Positions 52,789 through 61,971 of a stretch of 64,000 bases of DNA are shown here, piece by piece. The position numbers were made by a program, and so were the translations under genes. The DNA is taken from positions 1-64,000 of the forward strand of contig NZ_BDBT01000003.1 in the NCBI RefSeq assembly GCF_001613125.1, given 5' to 3'. Within the stretch, counting starts at the first letter, position 1. Every line of letters starts with the position of its first letter. The stretch is from Nocardia shimofusensis NBRC 100134 (GTDB lineage: Bacteria > Actinomycetota > Actinomycetes > Mycobacteriales > Mycobacteriaceae). The notes under the pieces were generated by a model, which was not told the origin of the DNA, did not search any database, and was given only the letters and a program-made list of their open reading frames with translations.

Positions 52789-53328
52789 ATGAGCATTGAG
52801 AACCTGAAGAACTCCCTTCCCGAGTACGCCAAGGACCTCAAGCTCAATCTGTCCTCCATCGCCCGGACCACCGTGCTGAACGAGCAGCAGCTGTGGGGCA
52901 CACTGCTGGCCTCGGCCGCCGCCACCCGCTCGGCCACCACGCTGCGCGAGATCGCCGAGGAAGCCGCCGACGTGCTGTCGGAGGAGGCGTACAACGCCGC
53001 CCTCGGCGCGGCCTCGATCATGGGCATGAACAACGTGTTCTACCGTGGCCGCTCGTTCCTGGACGGTCGCTACGACGACCTGCGGGCCGGTCTGCGCATG
53101 CAGATCATCGGTAATCCGGGCGTGGACAAGGCCGATTTCGAGCTGTGGTCCTTCGCGGTCTCCTCGATCAACGGTTGCGCGCACTGCCTCGAAGCGCACG
53201 AACACACCCTGCGTGAGGCGGGCGTGTCTCGCGAGGTGATCTTCGAGTCGCTGCGCGCCGCCGCGATCGTGGCCGGCGTCGGCCAGGCCGTGCAGTCCAC
53301 CGAGACGCTCGCCGCCGTGTCGGTCTGA
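52789..53328 (+). CDS. ahpD: alkyl hydroperoxide reductase AhpD
   Basis: A 179-residue helical carboxymuconolactone-decarboxylase-fold protein that passes electrons from dihydrolipoamide to AhpC. With the ATG at 52789 the active site is Cys130, Cys133 ([13 protein letters not shown]) and His137, identical to M. tuberculosis AhpD numbering, which supports this start over ATG 52783 two codons earlier. [24 protein letters not shown] and [11 protein letters not shown] are also family hallmarks. Terminator follows at 53366. Confidence 0.96.
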   Translation: MSIENLKNSLPEYAKDLKLNLSSIARTTVLNEQQLWGTLLASAAATRSATTLREIAEEAADVLSEEAYNAALGAASIMGMNNVFYRGRSFLDGRYDDLRAGLRMQIIGNPGVDKADFELWSFAVSSINGCAHCLEAHEHTLREAGVSREVIFESLRAAAIVAGVGQAVQSTETLAAVSV

Positions 53329-53365
53329 TCCGGCCGGTTCCCGGTCGGCGACCATCGCCGCAGTC

Positions 53366-53395
53366 GAGGGCCCGTCGCGCGCGCGGCGGGCCCTC
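53366..53395. terminator. ahpD terminator hairpin
   Basis: GAGGGCCCG (53366-53374) pairs with CGGGCCCTC (53387-53395), with further partial pairing inside. It lies between the convergent ahpD and acyl-CoA synthetase genes. Confidence 0.65.
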
Positions 53396-53412
53396 GCCGT
53401 TCCCGCACCCGG

Positions 53413-55041
53413 TCAGGGCAATTCGCGCAGCTCCCGCACGAGCACCTTGCCGCTCGGATTGCGCGGTAGCTCATCGAGGAAGACCACATCGCGGGGCACC
53501 TTGTAGCGGGCGAGCCGGGTGCGCACGTGATCGCGGACGTCCTCGGCGGTGAGCGTGTGCCCGGCCCGGCGCACCACAGCCACCCGCAGACGCTGCCCGT
53601 ATTCCTCGTCGTCCACGCCGAACGCACTCACCTCGGCTACCGCGGGGTGGGCGGTCAGCAGATCCTCCACCTCGCCGGGGAAAACGTTCTCGCCACCGGA
53701 GACGATCATGTCGTCGGCCCGGCCGTCGACGAAAAGCCGACCGGCCGGATCGAAATGGCCGAGGTCGCCGGTGGACATGAGTCCGCGCACCCGCTCCTTG
53801 TCGCCGCCGCCGGTGTAGCCCTCGAACTGGTAATCGTTGCCGACGAAGATCCGCCCGGTCCGGCCCGCGGGCAGTTCACGACCGTCGTCACCGAGGATCT
53901 TCACCACCGCGCCGGGCACCGGCGGTCCCACGCAGCCCGGTGCGGCGGCCAGATCGGCGGGGGTCGCGATGGTCGCGTAGGCGGCCTCGGTGGAGCCGTA
54001 GACGTTGTACAGCACCGGCCCGAACGCCTCGACGGCTCGCGCGTACAGCGGCGCGCCGAGCTGCGACCCCGCGACGAAGATGATCCGCAGGCCCGACAGG
54101 TCGTAACGGGTGCGGGCATCCGGGCAGGCGTCGACCATGCGCCGCAGCATCACCGGCACCACGACCAGGGTGTCGGCCCGGTGCTCGGCGAGGCTGTCGA
54201 GCACCGCTCGCGGGTCGAACCGGCGGCGGATCACCAGGGTGGAGCCGAAGCCGACCGCCATCATCGTGTGCGCGAAGCCGAGCGTGTGGAACAACGGCGC
54301 CGGGCACTCGACAACCTGCCTGGCGCGCAACGGGACTCGGCCGAGGATGCCGCCGAGCGGGGTCAGCGACGTCGGTTCTCCGCGCGGCGCGCCCTTCGGC
54401 GTTCCGGTGGTCCCGCTGGTGAGCAGCACGATCCGGGCGGCGGCGCGCGGGCGGCGGGCCGGGCGGCGCGAACCGCCGGCGATGAGATTGTCGAGGGTGT
54501 CGATCGCCGGGGCGTCGGTCCAGGCCCGGTAGCGGCCGCGGCGTGGGCGGTGATCACCGAGCAGCGCGGTGAACTCGTCGTCGCACACCAGCAGATCCAC
54601 CCCTTCGCGCGTCATCACCTCCCGCAGTTGCTCGGCCCCGAAATCGGTGTTCAGCAGGATGATCCGCGACCCACACTTCGCCGCGGCGAACACCGCGTAA
54701 TGGAAGCCGCGATGATTGCGGGTCAGCACGGCCACGCCCTCGCCGTCGCGCAGCCCGCGCGCCCGCCAGGCATTGGCCAGCGCCGTGGTGCGCTCGTCGA
54801 GCTCGCGGAAACTGACGCTGCCACGATCGTCGATCAGCGCGGCGCGATCGCGGTAACGCAGCGCGGCCACCGTGGCCAGGCCACCGAGCATGCCCGAGCG
54901 CGCCACCGCCAGCCCCATCCGAGCCAGCCGATCCGGGCGCTCCGGGGTCACCAGCCCGGCCCGTACCGCCAGTCCCGCCGCATAGGTCTCGCCGACGATC
55001 CGCCGAGCGATCCCCGTGCCTGCCGCCACGGTCTCGGTCAC
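53413..55041 (-). CDS. long-chain fatty-acid-CoA ligase / acyl-CoA synthetase (FadD type)
   Basis: A 542-residue adenylate-forming enzyme. The P-loop-like LLTSGTTGTPKGAP (A3, ~209-222), A5 VYGSTEAAYA, A7 MSTGDLGHFDPAGRLFVDGR, A8 DDMIVSGGENVFPGEVED and A10 PRNPSGKVLVREL (catalytic Lys) are all present. It activates a carboxylic acid to acyl-AMP and acyl-CoA; the substrate is probably a fatty acid (FadD2/FadD12-like). GTG 55041 has GAGGTGAGG upstream. Divergent from hrpA. Confidence 0.9.
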   Translation of the reverse strand: MTETVAAGTGIARRIVGETYAAGLAVRAGLVTPERPDRLARMGLAVARSGMLGGLATVAALRYRDRAALIDDRGSVSFRELDERTTALANAWRARGLRDGEGVAVLTRNHRGFHYAVFAAAKCGSRIILLNTDFGAEQLREVMTREGVDLLVCDDEFTALLGDHRPRRGRYRAWTDAPAIDTLDNLIAGGSRRPARRPRAAARIVLLTSGTTGTPKGAPRGEPTSLTPLGGILGRVPLRARQVVECPAPLFHTLGFAHTMMAVGFGSTLVIRRRFDPRAVLDSLAEHRADTLVVVPVMLRRMVDACPDARTRYDLSGLRIIFVAGSQLGAPLYARAVEAFGPVLYNVYGSTEAAYATIATPADLAAAPGCVGPPVPGAVVKILGDDGRELPAGRTGRIFVGNDYQFEGYTGGGDKERVRGLMSTGDLGHFDPAGRLFVDGRADDMIVSGGENVFPGEVEDLLTAHPAVAEVSAFGVDDEEYGQRLRVAVVRRAGHTLTAEDVRDHVRTRLARYKVPRDVVFLDELPRNPSGKVLVRELRELP

Positions 55042-55290
55042 CGACCTCACCTCACACCACACGCGCACACCACCTCCATCGACACCGGGGCGCGGAATCG
55101 ACGCCCCTTGCGCACCCGATGTGATCCGGCCGACCGGACCCGTCCGCGCGGACTCGTCCTCCTGGCACCTGCACCACCCCCGACCGCCGTGACGAATGCC
55201 TTCACCCTAGGTCGTGATCGGCGCGCCCGTCGAGGCACCGCGAGCCGCGAAGGAATGCGACATCGGCCCGCCCGGTAGTCTGGGGAGGCA

Positions 55291-58200
55291 ATGACCAGGA
55301 CAGCTACCACCGGAGCCCGCGAGCTCCGTACCCGCCTGGCGAATCTCTCCCTCCGCGACGAACACCGGCTGCGCCGTAAGCTCGACCGCGCACGGGGCAC
55401 CGACCTCGACGAGATCGCCGCCGCCATCACCGCCGCCGAGGCACGTATCGCGTCCAGGCGCGCGTCGGTTCCCCGAATCAGCTACCCGGAACAGTTGCCG
55501 GTCAGCGCGCGCCGCGACGACATCGCCGCCGCCATCGCCGCCCACCAGGTCGTCGTGGTGGCCGGCGAGACCGGTTCGGGCAAGACCACCCAGATCCCGA
55601 AGATCTGCCTGGAACTGGGGCGCGGCATCCGCGGGGTCATCGGCCACACCCAGCCGCGCAGGCTGGCCGCCCGCACGGTGGCCGAGCGGATCGCCGAGGA
55701 GTTGGGCACCGAGCTCGGCGAGACTGTCGGCTACACGGTGCGCTTCACCGATCAGGTCTCCGAGCACACCCTGGTCAAGCTCATGACCGACGGAATCCTG
55801 CTCGCCGAGATCCAGCGTGACCGGCTGCTGCGCCGCTACGACACGATCATCATCGACGAAGCGCACGAACGCAGCCTCAATATCGACTTCCTGCTCGGCT
55901 ACCTGGCGCAGCTGTTGCCGCAGCGTCCGGACCTGAAGGTGATCATCACCTCGGCCACCATCGACCCGGAGCTGTTCGCCCGCCATTTCGCCGCCCCGGA
56001 CGGCACACCCGCCCCGATCGTCGAGGTGTCGGGCCGGTCGTATCCGGTGGAGATCCGCTACCGGCCGCTGAGCCTGGAGCTGCCCGCCGGCGACGACGAG
56101 GACGACGACTCCGGCGCGTCAGTGGTGGACCGCGATCCGGTGGACGCCGTCGGTGAGGCCGTGCGCGAACTCTTCGCCGAGGGCGACGGCGACGTACTGG
56201 TGTTCCTGTCCGGTGAACGCGAGATCCGCGACACCGCGGACGCCCTGCGCGATCTCAAACTGCCCCGCACCGAGATCGTGCCGCTCTACGCCCGGCTCTC
56301 GGCGGCCGAGCAGCACAAGGTGTTCGCCCCGCACACCGGCCGCCGCGTGGTGCTGGCCACCAACGTCGCCGAGACCTCGCTGACCGTGCCGGGCATCCGC
56401 TACGTGATCGACCCCGGCACAGCGCGCATCTCCCGCTATTCGCTGCGCACCAAGGTGCAGCGCCTGCCGATCGAACCGGTCTCCCAGGCCTCGGCCCGCC
56501 AGCGATCGGGCCGCTGCGGTCGGGTCGCGGACGGCATCTGCATCCGGCTGTACTCCGAGGAGGACTTCGAGTCCCGCCCGGCCTTCACCGAGCCGGAGAT
56601 CCTGCGCACCAACCTGGCCGCGGTCATCCTGCAGATGACCGCGCTCGGCCTGGGCGACATCGAGAAATTCCCGTTCGTCGAAGCTCCCGATCGACGCGCC
56701 ATCCGCGACGGCATCGCCTTGCTCCAGGAGCTGGGCGCGCTCGAAGGACCCGAGACCGCAAGCACCGCGCAGGCAGGCATCGCGAACGGCATCCGCGACG
56801 CCGACGGTCGAGCCGAGGACCCCGCGGACCGCCCCCGGGCCGGCGCCCCGGCACGGGACAGCGGTCGAGTGCGCCACGAAGACAAGATCGGCGGCGACAG
56901 AGCCGGGGATACCGGCGAGCAGTCCGACGGCACGAACCCTGCCCGGCGCCACACAGGGCGTGGTGATGCCCCGGCCGATCGCGTCGACTCCACGGGCCCC
57001 TCCGACTCGGCGCAGCCGGACTCGACGCAGCCGGACTCGGCGCAGCCGGAGTCGGCGCAGCCGGAGTCGGCACAGCCGGAGTCGGCACAGGCTCACCGCA
57101 CGTCGCGCAGGCGGCAACGCGGCGAGGGCGCGAGCGGAATGGCGCTGACGGCCATCGGCCGGGAGATGGCGCAGCTGCCCGTCGATCCGCGGATGGCGCG
57201 AATGTTGGTACAGGCCAACCGGAACGGATGCCTCGGCGATGTGCTGGTGATCGTCGCGGCGCTGTCCATCCAGGACGTACGCGAGCGGCCCGCCGATCAC
57301 CAGCAGGCCGCCGACGCCCAGCACGCCAGGTTCGTCGTGGAGGGCTCGGACTTCCTGGCCTACCTGCGCTTGTGGGATTACCTCGCCGAGCAACGCACAT
57401 CCCTGTCCTCCAACCAGTTCCGGCGGATGTGCCGAGACGAGTTCCTGCACTACCTGCGGATCAGGGAGTGGCAGGATCTGCACGGGCAATTGCGCACCAT
57501 CACCCGCGGTCTCGGCTGGACCTCGCAGCGCCGCGATCCTGCCGGCGAGGTGGACTCCACCGCCATCCATCAGTCGCTGCTGGCGGGCATGCTCTCCCAT
57601 ATCGGCGTGCGCGAAGCCGAGTCGCGCGAGTTCCTCGGCGCGCGCGGCGCGAAGTTCATGATCTTCCCCGGTTCCTCGCTGGCCAAGAAGCCACCGCGCT
57701 GGGCGATGGCCGCCGAACTGGTGGAGACCTCGCGCCTGTGGGGACGAATGGCGGCGAAGGTGGAGCCGGAGTGGGCCGAGCGGCTGGCCGGACACCTGGT
57801 CAAGCGCACCTATTCCGAGCCACACTGGTCGGCCAAGCGCGGCGCGGCCCGCGCCTACGAACGGGTCACCCTGTACGGGGTCCCGCTGGTCACCGGGCGG
57901 CCGGTGGACTACGGGCGCATCGACCCGGAGCTCTCGCGCGAACTGTTCATCCGCCATGCCCTCGTACAGGGTGAGTGGCGCACCGAGCACCGGTTCTTCC
58001 ACCGCAACCGGGAACTGCTCGACGATGTCGCCGATCTGGAACACCGCGCCCGCCGCCGCGACATCCTCGTCGACGACGAGGTGCTCTTCGAGTTCTACGA
58101 CAAGCGGATCCCCGCCGATGTGGTGTCGACACGCCATTTCGACACCTGGTGGAAGAAGGCCAGGCGCGCGAACGCCGAACTGCTGGACTTCACCACCACG

Positions 58201-59601
58201 ACCGTCGTCAACGACACCGCGGCCGCGCTCGACCCCACCGACTTCCCCGACACCTGGCGTCAGGGCGAGCTGAGTTTTCCGCTCACCTACCAGTTCGAGC
58301 CGGGCCGCGACGACGACGGCGTCACCATTCGCATCCCCGTCGAGCAACTCGCGCACGTCCGCCCGGTCGGCTTCGACTGGCTGGTGCCGGGCATGCGCGC
58401 CGAACTCGTCGGCGCGCTGATCAAGACCCTGCCGAAATCCTTGCGCCGCAGCGTGGTCCCCGCACCGGACTTCGCCGCCGCGGCGCTGGCGGCACTCACC
58501 GCGCGCTCCGAGCCGCTGCGGATCGGTCTGGCCAGGGAGTTGTCACGGCTGGGCGGCCTCACCATCTCCCCCACCGACCTCGATCCGGCCGCGTTGCCCG
58601 CGCATCTGCGGATGACCTTCGCCGCCGTCGACCGTTCGGGCGCGGTACTCGCCTCCGGCAAGAGCCTGACCGAGTTGAAAAGCCATCTGGCCGAACAGGT
58701 CTCCCGATCCGTGGCCCGAGCGACCGCGGGCGCCGAACGCGCGCCCGCCACGGTGTGGACCTCCGAGTCGCTCGGCACCGTGCCGGAGAAGGTCCGCAGG
58801 CAGGTCGCCGGTCAGACGGTGACCGGCTATCCGGCGCTGGTGCCCGAGGGCGCGGGCGTCGCGGTCCGGGTGCTCAGCTCCCCGGCCGAACAGGCCGCCG
58901 CCATGCGGTCGGGCACCCGCGCCCTGGTGCTGCAGGCGATCCCGACCTCGGTGCGCACCGTCACCTCCGGCCTGACCTCGGCCGACCGGCTCGCCCTGAG
59001 CCAGAACCCGTACGGCTCGCTCGACGCGCTGGTGGAGGACTGCCGCGCCGCCGCGGCCGAGGAACTCGTCGCCGCCGCGGGCGGGCCGGTACGCGAACCC
59101 GAACGCTTCCAGGAACTGCTGGCGACCATCCGGCCGCGCATGGCGAGCACGGTCGCCGCGATCGTGCGGCTCGTGGTGCCGGTGCTGGCCGAAGCGCATC
59201 GGGTGACCACCGCGCTGGCAGGCACCAGAGAAGCCGACATCGCCGAGGACGTGCGCGCGCAACTGGGTGAGCTCGTGTTTCCCGGATTCATCGCGGAGTT
59301 CGGCCGGGTTCGGCTACGGGAACTGCCCCGCTATCTGCGCGCGGCCCGGGTACGCCTCGAAGCGCTGCCCGGTTCGGCCGTGCGCGACCGCCAGGGCATG
59401 ACCGAGGTCGACCGCGCGCTGGCCGCCTACGACCGCTTGCTGCGGGCGTTGCCCGAATCCCGGCGCACCGCACCGGAGGTCGTGGAAATCTGGTGGATGA
59501 TCGAGGAACTGCGCGTCAGCCTCTTCGCCCAGAAACTCGGCACCCCGTACCCGGTCTCGGCGAAGCGGATCGAGAAGGCGATCAGCACGATTCGCCGCTG
59601 A
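55291..59601 (+). CDS. hrpA: ATP-dependent RNA helicase HrpA
   Basis: A 1436-residue DEAH-box RNA helicase: motif I VVAGETGSGKTTQIPK (~90-105), II IIIDEAHERSLN (DEAH), III ITSATID; lobe 2 has VLVFLSGEREIRDTA, ATNVAETSLTVPGIRYVID and RQRSGRCGRVADG (VI). It carries HA2 and OB-fold regions and the long C-terminal DUF3418 (~820-1430) typical of bacterial HrpA. Between the second lobe and HA2 (~residues 487-615) is a low-complexity insertion containing six 5-residue (P/S)(D/E)S(A/T)Q repeats. HrpA rescues stalled mRNA/ribosome collisions in E. coli. TAGTCT -10 and GGGGAGG precede the ATG. Confidence 0.95.
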   Translation: MTRTATTGARELRTRLANLSLRDEHRLRRKLDRARGTDLDEIAAAITAAEARIASRRASVPRISYPEQLPVSARRDDIAAAIAAHQVVVVAGETGSGKTTQIPKICLELGRGIRGVIGHTQPRRLAARTVAERIAEELGTELGETVGYTVRFTDQVSEHTLVKLMTDGILLAEIQRDRLLRRYDTIIIDEAHERSLNIDFLLGYLAQLLPQRPDLKVIITSATIDPELFARHFAAPDGTPAPIVEVSGRSYPVEIRYRPLSLELPAGDDEDDDSGASVVDRDPVDAVGEAVRELFAEGDGDVLVFLSGEREIRDTADALRDLKLPRTEIVPLYARLSAAEQHKVFAPHTGRRVVLATNVAETSLTVPGIRYVIDPGTARISRYSLRTKVQRLPIEPVSQASARQRSGRCGRVADGICIRLYSEEDFESRPAFTEPEILRTNLAAVILQMTALGLGDIEKFPFVEAPDRRAIRDGIALLQELGALEGPETASTAQAGIANGIRDADGRAEDPADRPRAGAPARDSGRVRHEDKIGGDRAGDTGEQSDGTNPARRHTGRGDAPADRVDSTGPSDSAQPDSTQPDSAQPESAQPESAQPESAQAHRTSRRRQRGEGASGMALTAIGREMAQLPVDPRMARMLVQANRNGCLGDVLVIVAALSIQDVRERPADHQQAADAQHARFVVEGSDFLAYLRLWDYLAEQRTSLSSNQFRRMCRDEFLHYLRIREWQDLHGQLRTITRGLGWTSQRRDPAGEVDSTAIHQSLLAGMLSHIGVREAESREFLGARGAKFMIFPGSSLAKKPPRWAMAAELVETSRLWGRMAAKVEPEWAERLAGHLVKRTYSEPHWSAKRGAARAYERVTLYGVPLVTGRPVDYGRIDPELSRELFIRHALVQGEWRTEHRFFHRNRELLDDVADLEHRARRRDILVDDEVLFEFYDKRIPADVVSTRHFDTWWKKARRANAELLDFTTTTVVNDTAAALDPTDFPDTWRQGELSFPLTYQFEPGRDDDGVTIRIPVEQLAHVRPVGFDWLVPGMRAELVGALIKTLPKSLRRSVVPAPDFAAAALAALTARSEPLRIGLARELSRLGGLTISPTDLDPAALPAHLRMTFAAVDRSGAVLASGKSLTELKSHLAEQVSRSVARATAGAERAPATVWTSESLGTVPEKVRRQVAGQTVTGYPALVPEGAGVAVRVLSSPAEQAAAMRSGTRALVLQAIPTSVRTVTSGLTSADRLALSQNPYGSLDALVEDCRAAAAEELVAAAGGPVREPERFQELLATIRPRMASTVAAIVRLVVPVLAEAHRVTTALAGTREADIAEDVRAQLGELVFPGFIAEFGRVRLRELPRYLRAARVRLEALPGSAVRDRQGMTEVDRALAAYDRLLRALPESRRTAPEVVEIWWMIEELRVSLFAQKLGTPYPVSAKRIEKAISTIRR
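57001..57090 (+). repeat. 15-bp tandem repeat, six copies, within hrpA
   Basis: Units of 15 bp such as CCGGACTCGGCGCAG and CCGGAGTCGGCACAG run head-to-tail from 57001 to 57090, encoding SDSAQ, PDSTQ, PDSAQ and three PESAQ. In frame, so copy-number changes keep the reading frame. Confidence 0.85.
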
Positions 59602-59618
59602 TCGGCGACGGCCTGCCT

Positions 59619-60089
59619 TCAGTCCGCCGACGCGCCCGCGCCCGCCCGGGCCGCCCGCATGGCGCTGATCTCGCGTTCGAAGTCCTCGGCCGAGGTGAAC
59701 GACCGGTAGACCGAAGCGAAGCGCAGATAGGCCACCTCGTCGAGATCGCGCAGCGGGCCGAGGATGGCCAGGCCGACCTCGTGGCTGGGAACCTCCGGCG
59801 AGCCCTTGGCACGAACCGCGTCCTCGACCTGCTGGGCCAGCAGGTTCAGCGCGTCGTCGTCGACCTCCCTGCCCTGGCAGGCGCGGCGCACGCCACGGAT
59901 GACCTTCTCGCGGCTGAACGGCTCGGTGACGCCGCTGCGCTTCACCACCGAGAGGATGGCGGTCTCGACGGTGGTGAACCGGCGCCCGCAGGTGGGACAG
60001 GAACGCCGCCTGCGGATGGCCGCACCTTCCTCGGCTTCGCGCGAGTCGACGACCCGGGAGTCGGGGTGTCGGCAGTACGGGCAGTGCAT
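59619..60089 (-). CDS. nrdR: transcriptional repressor NrdR
   Basis: A 156-residue repressor of ribonucleotide reductase genes. Zinc ribbon Cys3, Cys6, Cys31, Cys34 ([17 protein letters not shown]) is followed by an ATP-cone (~49-139; [24 protein letters not shown]) that senses ATP/dATP. ATG 60089 starts at the zinc ribbon; the longer frame is spurious. Convergent with hrpA (17 bp gap) and adjacent to lexA as in mycobacteria (Rv2718c). Confidence 0.96.
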   Translation of the reverse strand: MHCPYCRHPDSRVVDSREAEEGAAIRRRRSCPTCGRRFTTVETAILSVVKRSGVTEPFSREKVIRGVRRACQGREVDDDALNLLAQQVEDAVRAKGSPEVPSHEVGLAILGPLRDLDEVAYLRFASVYRSFTSAEDFEREISAMRAARAGAGASAD

Positions 60090-60395
60090 CCGAGATCCTT
60101 CGTCCGTGCGTGCCCCTCGCATCCGGTCGTCCTGTGCGGGCGGCCGAGCCCGGCGAGCACGTGTCCAGGCAGGTAGGCAGTATGCCGAGTTTACCTGCCC
60201 GGCTCGCGACATCACGTGCCCCTGCGTGCCGAGATCGGCGAGCAGGTCGTCGGCGGTGGCGCGCACGGTCGCCGGGGAGAACACGTCAGGTGCAGGCACC
60301 CCCGGCACAGTCCCGGCCCGGCGGCGAGGCTGCGCGGTGCCCGGCGCGACGACGTGCCGGTCGGACATGAGCCGATGTCACGACAACTCCCCAGT
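60090..60395. other. 306-bp spacer between nrdR and the Rv2719c-like gene, with palindromic element
   Basis: No coding sequence is supported. GGCAGGTA (60168-60175) and TACCTGCC (60192-60199) form an inverted repeat enclosing GGCAGTATGCC, about 80 bp before the nrdR start, together with -10-like TAAACT and CATACT on the minus strand. It is a likely regulatory element of nrdR; the protein that binds it is unknown. Confidence 0.4.
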
Positions 60396-60941
60396 TCATG
60401 GCATCCACGCCACAGGTGACACGCGTTCGGATGGGTGCGGCGATTCGGTCAGGCCGTAATGCGACGGCGCGGCCGGATCGGGCGCGCCGGACCGCCACTG
60501 CGCCAGCAACAGCATCGTCACCACGAACAGTGCGGTGACCAACGCCGCCACCGCCAGCGTCGCGAAGCCCACCTGCGCGCGCTCGACCCGGACAGCGGGC
60601 GAGGGCGCATGGGGGCGACGACGCGGCGCGACCCGGACCCGGTCGTAGCGCACCGGCGCACCACCCGGCCTGCCGACCAACGGCCTGCGGTCCACCCGCC
60701 GGACCCGCTGAACGTCCCGACCGGAAACGCGTCGCCCGCGCACCGGAAGCAGACGCCCGGCCTCGGCATCACCAGGCCCTGGAGCGCACGTCGCCGAGCG
60801 GTGTTCCACGATGCCGCCGCGCACCGCGCCGCCTTCCCCGGTACCACGGCGCATCGCGCCGGACACATCCGCTCCGGAAGGTTCGTCGCGGGCCGGTGAT
60901 GCTTCGGATATCGGTGCGATGGAACGGATCTGGTGGTTCAT
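60396..60941 (-). CDS. Rv2719c-like (ChiZ) membrane protein lacking the LysM domain
   Basis: A 181-residue single-pass protein. An Arg-rich ~110-residue cytosolic N-terminus containing [20 protein letters not shown] precedes one membrane segment ([20 protein letters not shown], ~130-149) and a 30-residue outside tail ([21 protein letters not shown]). In M. tuberculosis Rv2719c (ChiZ, SOS-induced, inhibits division) the same GGAPxRYxR and membrane segment are followed by a LysM peptidoglycan-binding domain; here none follows. ATG 60941 has GGAGG ~10 nt upstream. Divergent from lexA across SOS boxes. Confidence 0.7.
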   Translation of the reverse strand: MNHQIRSIAPISEASPARDEPSGADVSGAMRRGTGEGGAVRGGIVEHRSATCAPGPGDAEAGRLLPVRGRRVSGRDVQRVRRVDRRPLVGRPGGAPVRYDRVRVAPRRRPHAPSPAVRVERAQVGFATLAVAALVTALFVVTMLLLAQWRSGAPDPAAPSHYGLTESPHPSERVSPVAWMP

Positions 60942-61061
60942 CGGCCAAACCTCCGTGGGGGATTTCCAAGGGAAACCGTCGTGATGGGGCTATCGGCGGG
61001 AGACGCGCGGTCTCCTCGGTTCGGGGCGCACAGCCGGTGCGTCTTTCGCTCACATGTTCGG

Positions 61062-61077
61062 AAGAACGTATGTTCGA
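61062..61077. promoter_or_regulatory. SOS (LexA) box, Rv2719c-like gene side
   Basis: AAGAACGTATGTTCGA carries the core GAAC-N4-GTTC of the actinobacterial LexA box (TCGAAC-N4-GTTCGA) with a perfect right half. It lies 121 bp upstream of the Rv2719c-like gene and can bind LexA for that promoter. Confidence 0.75.
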
Positions 61078-61126
61078 ATTTCTATCACGCGAGTTCAGCG
61101 ATGTCACCACCAAACGCCGACGCGAG

Positions 61127-61167
61127 TCGAACGGATGTTTGAAGATTCACCGCGGCCGGACTAGATT
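61127..61167 (+). promoter_or_regulatory. SOS box and promoter of lexA
   Basis: TCGAACGGATGTTTGA (61127-61142) differs from the LexA consensus at one position. It overlaps -35 TTGAAG (61139-61144), which is 17 nt from -10 TAGATT (61162-61167); transcription would begin near 61174. LexA binding would block this promoter directly. Confidence 0.8.
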
Positions 61168-61201
61168 CGGACGCGACGACAGACGACGGGAAGGGCGGGT
61201 T

Positions 61202-61933
61202 GTGGTGAGCCGTACAGACGACACGGGTGAGGAGAGCGGAGTCGCCGTCGACCCCGCCCTGAACGGGAGGGATCTCACCGTGCGTCAGCGCAAGGTACTC
61301 GACGTCATCCGGTCGTCGGTGAGCGAGCGCGGCTATCCGCCGAGCATCAGGGAGATCGGCGACGCCGTCGGTCTCACCTCCACCTCCTCTGTCGCCCATC
61401 AACTGCGCGCCCTCGAACGCAAGGGCTACCTGCGACGCGACCCGAATCGGCCACGCGCCGTGGACGTCCGGGGCCTGGACGAGGCCGTCCGCGCGGTGAC
61501 CGCACTGCCCGGCGGCGCCGAGGCACGCGAATCCGCCGCCGCCGACCCCTCCCGCCCGACCCCGACATTCGTGCCGGTACTCGGCCGGATCGCCGCGGGC
61601 GGCCCGATTCTCGCCGAACAGGCCGTGGAGGACGTCTTCCCGCTGCCGCGCGAACTCGTCGGCGACGGTTCGCTGTTCCTGTTGCGCGTGGTCGGCGAGT
61701 CCATGGTGGACGCGGCGATCTGCGACGGCGACTGGGTGGTGGTGCGCCAGCAGAACGTCGCCGAGAACGGGGACATCGTCGCGGCCATGATCGACGGCGA
61801 GGCGACGGTCAAGACGTTCAAGCACATCGGCCAGGACGTGTGGCTGATGCCGCACAATCCCCTGTTCGAACCGATCCCCGGTAACGACGCTCGCATTCTC
61901 GGCAAAGTCGTCACCGTCATCCGCAAGGTCTGA
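61202..61933 (+). CDS. lexA: SOS repressor LexA
   Basis: A 243-residue LexA: winged HTH ~25-85 ([23 protein letters not shown] and [16 protein letters not shown]), Ala132-Gly133 cleavage site in [12 protein letters not shown], catalytic Ser167 (VVGESMVD) and Lys204 (ATVKTFK), spaced 37 residues apart as in E. coli. RecA filaments trigger self-cleavage and induction of DNA repair. GTG 61202 (or 61205) has GGGAAGGG upstream. Two SOS boxes precede it. Confidence 0.97.
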   Translation: MVSRTDDTGEESGVAVDPALNGRDLTVRQRKVLDVIRSSVSERGYPPSIREIGDAVGLTSTSSVAHQLRALERKGYLRRDPNRPRAVDVRGLDEAVRAVTALPGGAEARESAAADPSRPTPTFVPVLGRIAAGGPILAEQAVEDVFPLPRELVGDGSLFLLRVVGESMVDAAICDGDWVVVRQQNVAENGDIVAAMIDGEATVKTFKHIGQDVWLMPHNPLFEPIPGNDARILGKVVTVIRKV

Positions 61934-61971
61934 CCCGTGGCCGCCGACCGGCGGCATCGAGGACGAACGAC

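Noticed and set aside
60110..60370. Plus-strand ORF between nrdR and the Rv2719c-like gene
   Set aside because: Antisense-like Arg/Ala-rich composition and no start signal; the region holds promoter elements.
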